The notes under the pieces were generated by a model. The model ran no database searches, was not told the origin of the DNA, and saw only the letters and a program-made list of their open reading frames with translations. From NCBI GenBank assembly GCA_905221035.1, contig CAJNBP010000001.1, positions 124,001-188,000 on the forward strand: 64,000 nucleotides of DNA, in the 5' to 3' direction. Below are positions 56,307 to 64,000 of this stretch, one piece after another. A program made the position numbers and the translations under genes. Each line of letters starts with the position of its first letter. Within the stretch, counting starts at the first letter, position 1. This DNA is from a bacterium. Lineage in GTDB: Bacteria; Bacillota; Bacilli; Lactobacillales; Streptococcaceae.

Positions 56307-56870
56307 TTATTTCTTCAAAGTTTGCAGTCTTGGAACAATGGCCAAGGTTAGAACCGCGGAAATGACTAATTCAGCAATCGAGTTTGTTGAGATAACTGTT
56401 GCTAGGAGTTTTTGGATATTACCATCAAAGACATTTCCAAAAAGGTAGAAAATTCCACCAAGTACAAAGACTGTGTTGGTAAGTGAACCAAGGGCACCAG
56501 CTAGGATTAGTCCAGTCTTGTTTTTCATTAGTTTATAGACTAGATAAGGAGTTAAACCAATCAAAATACGTGGGACAATGGCAATGATAGCTGAGTAGAT
56601 GTTTCCGTTTGGTACAAATGGGGAGAAGAGGTAGCTTGTCGGTAGAATTGTAATTGTGTTAACGGTCAAGCTAAGTAGCCCCATCAAAAATCCAAGTGTA
56701 ACTCCAACTCGTGGACCGTAAATAATGCTGGCAATAATGACAGGAATATGAACGATGGTCGGTTTAATTGGGAATGGAAAAAGGTTAAAGATAAGTGAGC
56801 TTAGAAAATGAATCACAAGCATGGTTGCAAAGAAGATAGCAATGGGCGCAATATTAGAGCGTTTTTTCAT
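56307..56870 (-). CDS. panT: ECF transporter S component, probably pantothenate (PanT)
   Basis: A 187-residue membrane protein with about five or six helices and the ECF S-component plan. IKPTIVHIPVIIASIIYGPRVG (about 35-56) and LGFLMGLLSLTVNTI (about 59-73) are typical. It overlaps coaC by 17 bases and follows coaB-coaC, the two steps after pantothenate phosphorylation, so pantothenate is the likely vitamin. No binding data can be read from sequence; another CoA precursor is possible. Confidence 0.82.
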   Translation of the reverse strand: MKKRSNIAPIAIFFATMLVIHFLSSLIFNLFPFPIKPTIVHIPVIIASIIYGPRVGVTLGFLMGLLSLTVNTITILPTSYLFSPFVPNGNIYSAIIAIVPRILIGLTPYLVYKLMKNKTGLILAGALGSLTNTVFVLGGIFYLFGNVFDGNIQKLLATVISTNSIAELVISAVLTLAIVPRLQTLKK

Positions 56871-57405
56871 CGAGAGTTTCCTTTATTCTTTCTAAAATAA
56901 TTGTGAGGTCGGCTAAAGCTCCTCGTCCATTGTCTCCGCAAGCTAGTAGGGATTCTTTTGGAGCAATCAGCTGATAGCCGTAGGTTTTTAATGTTTTTAG
57001 ATTAGCCTGAGTTGCTGGATGGTCATACATCTTTGTATTCATAGCTGGTGCGATGAGTTTGGGAATATGACTTGGCAGGGCTAGAGCTGTACTGGTTACC
57101 ATGTTGTCTGCAAAGCCGTGGGCTAGTTTTGCAATAGTGTTAGCAGTTGCAGGAGCCACGATAAATAAATCTGCTTTTTTTCCAACTTCGATATGATTGA
57201 CTTGGTTGGGATAAGGTTCTTTCCTGACATCGAGGTGGACAGGATTCTGAGATAAGACCTGTAGTGTCAAAGGTTGGATAAACTCTGTAGCAGCTTGAGT
57301 CATTAAGACAGTGACATGATGGCCTTGTTTTTTTAGAGAACTGACTAAATCTGCCGACTTGTAAGAGGCGATTGACCCCGTTACAGCCAAGAGAATGTTT
57401 GCCAT
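56854..57405 (-). CDS. coaC: Phosphopantothenoylcysteine decarboxylase
   Basis: A 183-residue flavoprotein that decarboxylates phosphopantothenoylcysteine to phosphopantetheine in CoA synthesis. Family blocks: ILLAVTGSIASYKSADL (about 4-20), FIVAPATANTIAKLAHGFADN (about 80-100, active-site region), APAMNTKMYDHPATQAN (about 117-133) and ACGDNGRGALAD (about 154-165). Here it is separate from CoaB rather than fused as in E. coli, the normal streptococcal arrangement. It lies 11 bases after coaB. Confidence 0.95.
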   Translation of the reverse strand: MANILLAVTGSIASYKSADLVSSLKKQGHHVTVLMTQAATEFIQPLTLQVLSQNPVHLDVRKEPYPNQVNHIEVGKKADLFIVAPATANTIAKLAHGFADNMVTSTALALPSHIPKLIAPAMNTKMYDHPATQANLKTLKTYGYQLIAPKESLLACGDNGRGALADLTIILERIKETLDEKTL

Positions 57406-57416
57406 AGCTTTCCTTT

Positions 57417-58106
57417 CTAAGAATGATAGGCTTGAATTTTTTCAAGGAGGAGTTCTGCAATTTCTTCTTTAGTCTGGACTGTTTGAAGCTGATCTTTTTC
57501 AACAAAGATTGCACGATGCTGGTTTGCTGAGATTTGAGTGAGGTCATTTGCGATAATCAAGTCTGCTTGGTTCTTGATAAGACTTTTTCTAGCAATGTCA
57601 ACCAGATGATCTTCGGTAACTTCAACCAGCAGTTTAAAGCCAATCAGATGAATAGCAGGATTCCATTCCTTGACTAAAGAGATGATTTTGGGTGTTTTTT
57701 TAAGGAACAAAACCTGAACTTCATCAGTTGAAGAAATCTTAGCTTGATGATTCTGCTTGTTTAAAAATTCTTCTAGATTGGAACTAGCCTGAACTTCCTC
57801 CAGCCCTGTCATATAAACAGGAGTGTAGTCAGATACAGCCATTGAGTGAATCAAGACTTGATAGTCCTTGACACGTTCTTGCATTTCCAGAAGAAGGTCG
57901 TTGGTATTGTTAATTTCTCGAATGATTAGATTAGGGTGAGATTCTGGCTTCAGAGCTCGTTTTGTTGTTATCAAACAAACTTCATGCCCTGCAGCCAGCA
58001 AGGTTTCTGTGATGATTTTCCCCAAGCGACCTGTAGAATGGTTAGTGATGGAGCGGACGCTATCGATAGCTTCACTGGTGCCGCCCGATGTAACTAAAAT
58101 TTTCAT
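57417..58106 (-). CDS. coaB: Phosphopantothenate-cysteine ligase
   Basis: A 229-residue CTP-dependent ligase joining cysteine to phosphopantothenate. The Rossmann-like start MKILVTSGGTSEAIDSVRSI and NHSTGRLGKIITETLLAAGH (about 22-41) are characteristic, with HSMAVSDYTP (about 87-96) and IGFKLLVE (about 153-160). Start 58106 is chosen over an ATG five codons upstream because the protein then starts at the family's usual place. First gene of coaB-coaC-panT. Confidence 0.94.
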   Translation of the reverse strand: MKILVTSGGTSEAIDSVRSITNHSTGRLGKIITETLLAAGHEVCLITTKRALKPESHPNLIIREINNTNDLLLEMQERVKDYQVLIHSMAVSDYTPVYMTGLEEVQASSNLEEFLNKQNHQAKISSTDEVQVLFLKKTPKIISLVKEWNPAIHLIGFKLLVEVTEDHLVDIARKSLIKNQADLIIANDLTQISANQHRAIFVEKDQLQTVQTKEEIAELLLEKIQAYHS

Positions 58107-58242
58107 AGCACTATTGTACACAAAAATAAACGGTAAGTAAAATGAAAGCGATAAAAATTAAGTAAATTAATATATGGTCGATTTTGACAATCTCTTCTGT
58201 TTATTGCATAATAGGAGTATATACAATAAAGGAGAGTGTTTA

Positions 58243-59409
58243 ATGGATTTTTTTAAATTTGCTGATAATTTTACAAAAGAAGCTACTAAGGTATTGAATG
58301 ATGCTGGATCTGCTACTAGTAAAGTATTAAATGATGCAGGTAAATTTACTGGAGAAGCTATTACAGAATCTGTCAAAGTTATAGAAAATGTATCAAGCCA
58401 GGTTGGCGATGTTATTGCAGATGTTTCTGAAAAAGCTATTGGGGTAGCCAGTGATGTGGCAGAACATGTAACTAAAGCTTCATCGGAAACTTTTAATGAA
58501 GCGGGTAAAATAGCGAATAATACGAAAGAGCAAATTGATGCTGTTGACCTCTTTAATTTCAAACTTAGACAAGAAGCTGTCGAGGGATATAAAGAATCTA
58601 TAAGATTGTATAATGATGAAGCTGATAATTTAGCCAATAAATCAACAGAACTCTATCAGATTAGGGAAAAAGCGGTCAAAGTTGTAAAAATTATTGAAGA
58701 AAGAATTAGTAAGCTAGCAAATAAGCCAAAAGAGTTTGAAACAAAATTAGAAGAAATTGATGTTGAAATTCAGAATTTTGAAGATAAGCAAATTGCTATT
58801 TCACAGTCAATTAAGGAAGCTGAATTAGCAAGTGGTAGCACAGCGGCTACGGCTTCTCTTAGCGCATTAGGAGTAACAGTTGCAACTTTAGGTCCTACTG
58901 CCGCTATGGGTGTTGCAACTACATTTGGTGTTGCATCAACAGGTACTGCAATTTCAAGTTTGACAGGTGCTGCAGCAAATAGCGCCGCTCTAGCTTGGTT
59001 AGGTGGTGGAAGTGTAGCAGCTGGTGGCGGTGGAGTGGCAGCCGGTAACGCATTTTTAGCATTGGCTGGTCCTGTCGGTTGGGGAATTGCAGGCGTTATG
59101 TTGACCGCTTCTGTAGGCGCTGGTGTAGTAGCTAATAGGAAAAATGAAGAAGTTGCAAAAGAGGCTATAGAGGAACAGAAAAAGGTAGAATTGTTGGCTA
59201 GACAACTTAAAGAAAAAGTAATAGAAGTTACGGAATTAATAGAATTAACTGAAAAACAAACAGAAGGAATTTATTTAGCCAATTTATCTTTAACCGGAAT
59301 GGACTATAGCTTATTTACTGAAGATGAAAAATATAAAGCAGGTAATTTAGTGAATTCAACACTATCACTGACAGCTATGATAAATAAGGAAATTAAAATA
59401 AATGGTTAA
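58243..59409 (+). CDS. Unrecognised protein with undecad repeats, coiled coils and glycine-rich hydrophobic core
   Basis: 388 residues, no family I can name. Residues 17-93 form seven consecutive 11-residue units (KVLNDAGSATS-type), as in amphipathic lipid-binding helices of alpha-synuclein, apolipoproteins or LEA proteins. Residues 100-195 are charged and coiled-coil-like. Residues 197-297 are Gly/Ala-rich and hydrophobic, with WLGGGSVAAGGGGVAAGNAF (252-271) and LAGPVGWGIAGVMLTASVG. This could insert into a membrane. A second coiled coil (300-345) and a polar tail follow. No signal peptide. ATG 58243 follows AAAGGAGAG. It overlaps the next gene by eight bases. Very AT-rich, between core genes coaB and fhs; likely acquired. 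Confidence 0.75.
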   Translation: MDFFKFADNFTKEATKVLNDAGSATSKVLNDAGKFTGEAITESVKVIENVSSQVGDVIADVSEKAIGVASDVAEHVTKASSETFNEAGKIANNTKEQIDAVDLFNFKLRQEAVEGYKESIRLYNDEADNLANKSTELYQIREKAVKVVKIIEERISKLANKPKEFETKLEEIDVEIQNFEDKQIAISQSIKEAELASGSTAATASLSALGVTVATLGPTAAMGVATTFGVASTGTAISSLTGAAANSAALAWLGGGSVAAGGGGVAAGNAFLALAGPVGWGIAGVMLTASVGAGVVANRKNEEVAKEAIEEQKKVELLARQLKEKVIEVTELIELTEKQTEGIYLANLSLTGMDYSLFTEDEKYKAGNLVNSTLSLTAMINKEIKING

Positions 59410-60877
59410 TCAAATTTTTAATCAAGCATTTAACCAAGGTATTGGAGCATATGTCAATTGCTTAAATAATTTAAGAATTCAAGACTTACAAATTGCTATG
59501 AAAATGATAGAAGATGAAGCTCGCAATGTCATCTTAAACAAGGATAATGCCTCTAAAATTTTAGATTATGCTAAAGATAATATAGAAGATGTTATTGTTA
59601 AAAATCGTGGCGGTGATCGTGGAGTACATGGTTTTATAGCAGAGTTTGCAGAAGCAGGAATTGTAAATGCAAGGAGAGCAATTGAGGGCTTAAACCCAAT
59701 AGTTAAAGTATTGAATGACAATGGACCAGCCGATTTATTAATTGGTAGAAATACCATTCAAATGAAGTTTTATAATAATTTACGTGATGAATTAGAACAA
59801 TCATTTTTTTACAATACAAAAATGAAAATGATGTTTCCAAAAGATCACGTTCAAGTATTTGAAAAAATAATGGCTGGAGCAAAAGAAGTTGAATTTAATG
59901 GCAAGAGATTATCCATTAAACAAATTACGGATATACGCCAAATGATTAATGATATCACTGAAATCAAGGGACTTACTTCATACAAATCTTGGATGAAATC
60001 TTCTGCTCTAGATTATAAAGACGCTCAAAAGAATTCAATTAACTCTTTATTGGATTCTGAACAGAAAAATATTTATAAAACAGTCAAACTGAAAAAACAA
60101 GAATTAAATAAAAAAAGATTAGTAGCACAAAAACATGCATTACCTAATTTAAAAGAAGCTAACAAGGTTGCAAGAAACGCAGCTTTTTTACAGGGTGGTT
60201 TAGCTTTGATGTCGAGTGTGTATGGAAAATATAAAGAAGGAAAAAGTATTTTTGAATTCGAACAATCAGATTGGTTAGATTGTGGATTGAATACAGCTGA
60301 AGGAGTTGTAAAGGGTGCAATATCTGGTTATTCAATTTACGGATTAACAAACGTCTTGGGGATTAGTGCTCCAAATGCTAGTGCCTTAGTTATGGCAACT
60401 TATGGAATGATAGACATTGTTCTAAAGTATAGATCTACAGAAATAACCCAAGATGAATTTATGAATCTTTTGACATTAAATGTAATGGATGCTTCCTTTG
60501 CAACAATTGGTGCATGTATTGGTCAAGCAATGATTCCTATACCAGTTCTAGGTTCTGTAGTAGGTTCAATAGCCAGCTCAATCATTTGGGAAATAGGGAA
60601 GGGAATATTAAATGATAGCGAACAAAAAATCATTCAAGACTACCAGGAAAATCTGAATAATTACATAAAAATATTAGATAAGCATTATCTTGCTATTTAT
60701 AATGAAATCATAGAAAAATATAAAAAACTGGGTGAATTACAAGATTACTCGTTTGATTTATCGTTAAACACTAAACTTAGTTTTGAATATTCTATTGAGT
60801 TGGCAGAAAAATTAGAAATTGAAAACACAAGAATTTTACATAATTTATCTGAAATTGACAGCTATTTTCTTGACTAA
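59402..60877 (+). CDS. Unrecognised protein with PD-(D/E)XK-like motif and hydrophobic hairpin
   Basis: 491 residues. Residues 68-123 resemble a restriction-type nuclease core: GDRGVHGFIAEFAEAG (71-86, Glu81) and GPADLLIGRNTIQMKFYN (108-125, Asp111, Gln120, Lys122), in the order E - D - QxK. Residues 205-255 are strongly basic. Two hydrophobic segments follow (about 258-340) and a Gly/Ile-rich hairpin, ASFATIGACIGQAMIPIPVLG (364-384) to SVVGSIASSIIW, typical of membrane insertion. The C-terminus is helical. Its ATG lies inside the end of the upstream gene, so the two are translated together. Function is unknown; nuclease and membrane roles are inference. Confidence 0.7.
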   Translation: MVNQIFNQAFNQGIGAYVNCLNNLRIQDLQIAMKMIEDEARNVILNKDNASKILDYAKDNIEDVIVKNRGGDRGVHGFIAEFAEAGIVNARRAIEGLNPIVKVLNDNGPADLLIGRNTIQMKFYNNLRDELEQSFFYNTKMKMMFPKDHVQVFEKIMAGAKEVEFNGKRLSIKQITDIRQMINDITEIKGLTSYKSWMKSSALDYKDAQKNSINSLLDSEQKNIYKTVKLKKQELNKKRLVAQKHALPNLKEANKVARNAAFLQGGLALMSSVYGKYKEGKSIFEFEQSDWLDCGLNTAEGVVKGAISGYSIYGLTNVLGISAPNASALVMATYGMIDIVLKYRSTEITQDEFMNLLTLNVMDASFATIGACIGQAMIPIPVLGSVVGSIASSIIWEIGKGILNDSEQKIIQDYQENLNNYIKILDKHYLAIYNEIIEKYKKLGELQDYSFDLSLNTKLSFEYSIELAEKLEIENTRILHNLSEIDSYFLD

Positions 60878-60937
60878 ATTATTTTTTCATTATTCTATAG
60901 TTTCAAACTATAAAGCCATATAAAATTTAAGAAAGGA

Positions 60938-61018
60938 CTCTAAAAACCTTAAAAACAGGGATATTTACGAACGTTTAGAGAGTTTAAGGATGTTAAAAAT
61001 CTTGTTTTGTGTTATAAT
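60938..61018 (+). promoter_or_regulatory. fhs promoter with interleaved inverted repeats upstream
   Basis: Extended -10 TGT-TATAAT (61010-61018), 34 bases before the fhs ATG. Upstream are two crossed inverted repeats, CTCTAAA (60938) with TTTAGAG (60974), and CCTTAAA (60947) with TTTAAGG (60983). If transcribed they could form a pseudoknot; as DNA they could be operator sites. The gap 60878-61051 shows no gene. Confidence 0.55.
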
Positions 61019-61051
61019 GAATTATCATATAAGAGGTTAGAGGAGTTTTGA

Positions 61052-62722
61052 ATGAAAACAGATATTGAAATCGCACAGAGTATTGAGTTGAAGCCAATCG
61101 TTGATGTTGTAGAGAAACTTGGAATTTCTTACGACGATTTGGAGTTGTATGGAAAATACAAGGCTAAACTCAGCTTTGATAAAATTCGTGCAGTTGAGAG
61201 CAATCCCGTTGGGAAATTGATTTTGGTTACTGCCATCAACCCAACACCAGCAGGTGAAGGAAAATCAACCATTACTATTGGTCTTGCGGATGCCTTGAAT
61301 AAGATTGGCAAGAAAACCATGATTGCTATCCGCGAACCGTCTCTTGGTCCAGTAATGGGGATTAAAGGGGGTGCTGCTGGTGGTGGTTACGCCCAAGTGC
61401 TGCCAATGGAAGACATCAACCTCCACTTTACTGGAGATATGCATGCCATTACAACTGCTAACAATGCTCTTTCTGCCTTGATTGACAACCACTTGCATCA
61501 AGGAAATGAGCTAGGAATTGACCAACGCCGTATTCTCTGGAAACGTGTAGTGGACTTGAACGATCGTGCCCTTCGTCATGTAACCGTTGGACTTGGTGGT
61601 CCTCTAAATGGTATTCCTCGTGAGGATGGATTTGACATTACCGTCGCTTCAGAAATCATGGCCATTCTTTGCTTGGCGACTGATATTGAGGATTTGAAAC
61701 GCCGCTTGGCTAACATTGTTATCGGATATCGCTATGACCGTACACCAGTTTCTGTAGGTGATTTGCAGGTTGAGGGTGCCTTGGCTTTGATTTTGAAAGA
61801 TGCTATTAAGCCAAACTTGGTTCAGACAATTTACGGTACACCTGCCTTTGTACACGGTGGTCCATTTGCCAATATTGCTCATGGATGTAACTCTGTCTTG
61901 GCAACAAGCACAGCCCTTCACTTGGCTGATTACACAGTTACTGAAGCTGGTTTTGGTGCGGACCTTGGTGCTGAAAAATTCCTTGATATCAAGACACCAA
62001 ACTTGCCAACTTCTCCAGATGCAGTAGTTATTGTCGCAACCCTTCGTGCCCTTAAGATGAATGGTGGTGTGGCTAAAGACGCTCTGACTGAAGAAAATGT
62101 AGAAGCAGTTCGTGCAGGTTTTGCCAACTTGAAACGCCACGTTGAAAATATCCGTAAGTTCGGTATTCCAGCAGTTGTAGCTATCAACGAATTTGTATCT
62201 GATACAGAAGCTGAAATCGCAGCCTTGAAAGAACTCTGTGCCTCAATCGATGTACCAGTTGAGTTGGCTAGTGTCTGGGCTGATGGCGCAGAAGGTGGTG
62301 TAGCGCTTGCTGAAACACTTGTCAAGACTATCTCTGAAAACCCAGCCAACTATACACGTCTTTATGACAATGACCTTTCTGTCCAAGAAAAGATTGAAAA
62401 GATTGTCACTGAAATCTATCGTGGTAGCAAAGTGAACTTTGAGAAGAAAGCCCAAACGCAAATCGCTCAAATCGTTCAAAATGGTTGGGACAAATTGCCA
62501 ATCTGTATGGCTAAAACTCAGTATAGTTTCTCAGACAATCCAAATGCACTTGGAGCACCAGAAAACTTTGAAATTACCATTCGTGAATTGGTACCAAAAT
62601 TAGGTGCAGGCTTCATCGTTGCCTTAACTGGGGACGTGATGACTATGCCAGGTCTTCCAAAACGACCAGCAGCCCTCAACATGGATGTTGAAAGTGACGG
62701 AACAGTTCTAGGCTTGTTCTAG
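61052..62722 (+). CDS. fhs: Formate-tetrahydrofolate ligase
   Basis: A 556-residue ATP-dependent enzyme that makes 10-formyl-tetrahydrofolate from formate for purine and formyl-Met synthesis. The P-loop is [18 protein letters not shown] (about 67-84). Further family blocks are [21 protein letters not shown] (about 95-115, formyl-phosphate site) and [11 protein letters not shown] (about 300-310). The C-terminus ends [25 protein letters not shown] (about 530-550). Complete for the family. GGTTAGAGGAG precedes the ATG. Confidence 0.97.
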   Translation: MKTDIEIAQSIELKPIVDVVEKLGISYDDLELYGKYKAKLSFDKIRAVESNPVGKLILVTAINPTPAGEGKSTITIGLADALNKIGKKTMIAIREPSLGPVMGIKGGAAGGGYAQVLPMEDINLHFTGDMHAITTANNALSALIDNHLHQGNELGIDQRRILWKRVVDLNDRALRHVTVGLGGPLNGIPREDGFDITVASEIMAILCLATDIEDLKRRLANIVIGYRYDRTPVSVGDLQVEGALALILKDAIKPNLVQTIYGTPAFVHGGPFANIAHGCNSVLATSTALHLADYTVTEAGFGADLGAEKFLDIKTPNLPTSPDAVVIVATLRALKMNGGVAKDALTEENVEAVRAGFANLKRHVENIRKFGIPAVVAINEFVSDTEAEIAALKELCASIDVPVELASVWADGAEGGVALAETLVKTISENPANYTRLYDNDLSVQEKIEKIVTEIYRGSKVNFEKKAQTQIAQIVQNGWDKLPICMAKTQYSFSDNPNALGAPENFEITIRELVPKLGAGFIVALTGDVMTMPGLPKRPAALNMDVESDGTVLGLF

Positions 62723-62739
62723 TAGTTTAATTAAATTCA

Positions 62740-62776
62740 AATGAGTTTGGAAACACTATCCAAGCTCATTTTCTTA
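62740..62776 (+). terminator. fhs terminator
   Basis: Stem AATGAG-TTTGGA / TCCAA-GCTCATT followed by TTCTT, 18 bases after the fhs stop. Confidence 0.75.
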
Positions 62777-62904
62777 TCTAGTGCTAAGGAGTTGTTTTCA
62801 GCTGATGAGAGAGCTGCCTTCTACACACAATTAATCTAGGTAAAGATATTTTCCTTGATTTCTGATATAATAGAAATATTGACTTCAAGAGTAAGGAAGA
62901 GAAG

Positions 62905-64000
62905 ATGAACGCATTATTGAATGGAATGAATGACCGTCAGGCTGAGGCGGTGCAAACGACAGAAGGTCCCTTGTTGATCATGGCGGGGGCTGGTTCTGGA
63001 AAGACCCGAGTTTTGACCCACCGCATCGCTTATCTGATTGATGAAAAGCTGGTCAATCCTTGGAATATCTTGGCCATTACCTTTACTAATAAGGCTGCGC
63101 GTGAGATGAAAGAGCGTGCTTACGGACTTAATCCAGCTACTCAGGACTGTTTGATTGCGACCTTCCACTCCATGTGTGTGCGTATTCTGCGTCGTGATGC
63201 GGATCATATTGGCTACAACCGCAATTTCACCATTGTAGATCCTGGTGAACAGCGAACTCTCATGAAACGGATTCTTAAGCAGTTGAACCTGGATCCGAAA
63301 AAATGGAATGAACGGAGCATTTTAGGGACTATTTCCAATGCCAAGAATGATTTGATTGATGATGTAGCTTATGCTGCCCAAGCTGGCGATATGTACACGC
63401 AAATCGTGGCCCAGTGTTACACTGCTTACCAAAAAGAATTGCGTCAGTCGGAGTCGGTTGACTTTGATGATTTGATTATGCTGACCTTGCGTCTTTTTGA
63501 TCAAAATCCTGATGTTTTGACCTATTACCAGCAAAAATTCCAATACATCCACGTTGATGAGTACCAAGATACCAACCATGCCCAGTACCAATTGGTCAAA
63601 CTCTTGGCTTCGCGCTTTAAAAACATCTGTGTGGTTGGGGATGCGGACCAGTCTATCTACGGATGGCGTGGTGCTGATATGCAGAATATCTTGGACTTTG
63701 AAAAGGATTACCCCCAAGCCAAGGTTGTTTTGTTGGAGGAAAATTACCGCTCAACTAAAACCATTCTCCAAGCGGCCAATGAGGTTATTAAAAATAATAA
63801 AAACCGCCGTCCTAAAAATCTCTGGACTCAAAATGCGGATGGGGAGCAAATCGTATACTATCGTGCCAATGATGAGCTGGATGAGGCTGTATTTGTAGCC
63901 AGAACCATCGATGAGATTTGTCGCAGTCAAAACTTCCTTCACAAGGATTTTGCAGTTCTCTATCGGACTAATGCCCAGTCCCGTACTATTGAGGAAGCCC
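62905..64000 (+). CDS. pcrA: ATP-dependent DNA helicase PcrA/UvrD, N-terminal part, cut by window edge
   Basis: The first 365 residues of a superfamily-1 helicase. Motif [15 protein letters not shown] and [17 protein letters not shown] (about 25-41). Motif Ia [14 protein letters not shown] (about 60-73), motif [11 protein letters not shown] (about 217-225), motif [19 protein letters not shown] (about 244-259), and motif IV LEENYRS (about 277-283). It unwinds DNA in repair and plasmid replication and removes RecA. An extended -10 TGA-TATAAT (62863-62871) and GGAAGAG precede the ATG. The rest lies beyond base 64000. Confidence 0.95.
   Translation, partial: MNALLNGMNDRQAEAVQTTEGPLLIMAGAGSGKTRVLTHRIAYLIDEKLVNPWNILAITFTNKAAREMKERAYGLNPATQDCLIATFHSMCVRILRRDADHIGYNRNFTIVDPGEQRTLMKRILKQLNLDPKKWNERSILGTISNAKNDLIDDVAYAAQAGDMYTQIVAQCYTAYQKELRQSESVDFDDLIMLTLRLFDQNPDVLTYYQQKFQYIHVDEYQDTNHAQYQLVKLLASRFKNICVVGDADQSIYGWRGADMQNILDFEKDYPQAKVVLLEENYRSTKTILQAANEVIKNNKNRRPKNLWTQNADGEQIVYYRANDELDEAVFVARTIDEICRSQNFLHKDFAVLYRTNAQSRTIEEA

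Noticed and set aside
58167-58637. 156-codon minus-strand ORF opposite the 58243 gene
   Set aside because: It mirrors the 11-residue repeats of the plus-strand gene, with serine/leucine-rich low-complexity sequence and no ribosome site.

Overview
The window is a stretch of chromosome from a Streptococcus of the mitis group: S. pneumoniae or a close relative such as S. mitis or S. pseudopneumoniae. The evidence is the complete phosphocholine/teichoic-acid locus (tacF-licD1-licD2 diverging from tarI-tarJ-licA-licB-licC), dprA behind a competence sigma-factor box, two BOX repeats, a CiaR-type direct repeat, and many extended -10 promoters (TGN-TATAAT). I cannot fix the species from one window. 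The leucine operon is intact.

Layout. 1-12.6 kb: uracil permease (cut by the window edge), rsmG, lemA-htpX, an ABC-F gene behind a candidate attenuator leader, a YceD-like gene, nth, then the pyrimidine block pyrR-pyrB-carA-carB. PyrR-type hairpins precede pyrP and pyrR, and a third, probably overlooked one lies before carB. 12.6-20.4 kb: choline and teichoic-acid genes around a divergent regulatory region with a BOX element and a CiaR site. 20.5-25.4 kb: dprA, topA, a DUF454 gene, cutC and a YjbR-like gene. 25.5-31.4 kb: leuA-leuB-(DUF1294)-leuC-leuD and a Sua5/YrdC-like gene, behind a leader peptide with three Leu codons and an attenuator. 31.5-34.5 kb: an McrBC-type restriction pair. 34.6-36.1 kb: guaC with a folded leader, tRNA-Arg(CCG) and a BOX A-B-B-B-C element. 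36.2-43.4 kb: rnc-smc-two HAD phosphatases-ftsY. 43.4-47.9 kb (minus): glnHP-glnQ-zwf with a GlnR box. 48.1-51.1 kb: a CPBP protease and uvrB. 51.2-55.1 kb: an accessory block with an AAA ATPase/TOPRIM pair, a NUDIX gene, a methyltransferase, and a second truncated copy of the NUDIX 3' end. 55.1-58.1 kb (minus): coaB-coaC-panT and niaX-niaR for vitamin uptake and CoA synthesis. 58.2-60.9 kb: an AT-rich two-gene unit I do not recognise (undecad-repeat/glycine-rich protein plus a nuclease-like/hydrophobic protein). 61.0-64.0 kb: fhs and the start of pcrA.

How it fits together. Most genes are core metabolism and cell biology. Three AT-rich accessory insertions sit between core genes: McrBC, AAA/TOPRIM with the methyltransferase, and the two-gene unit at 58.2-60.9 kb. 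All three look like defence or conflict systems. The best candidate for an undescribed system is the pair at 58243-60877. Next are the AAA/TOPRIM pair at 51292-53236 and the ribosome-sensing leader proposed for the ABC-F gene.
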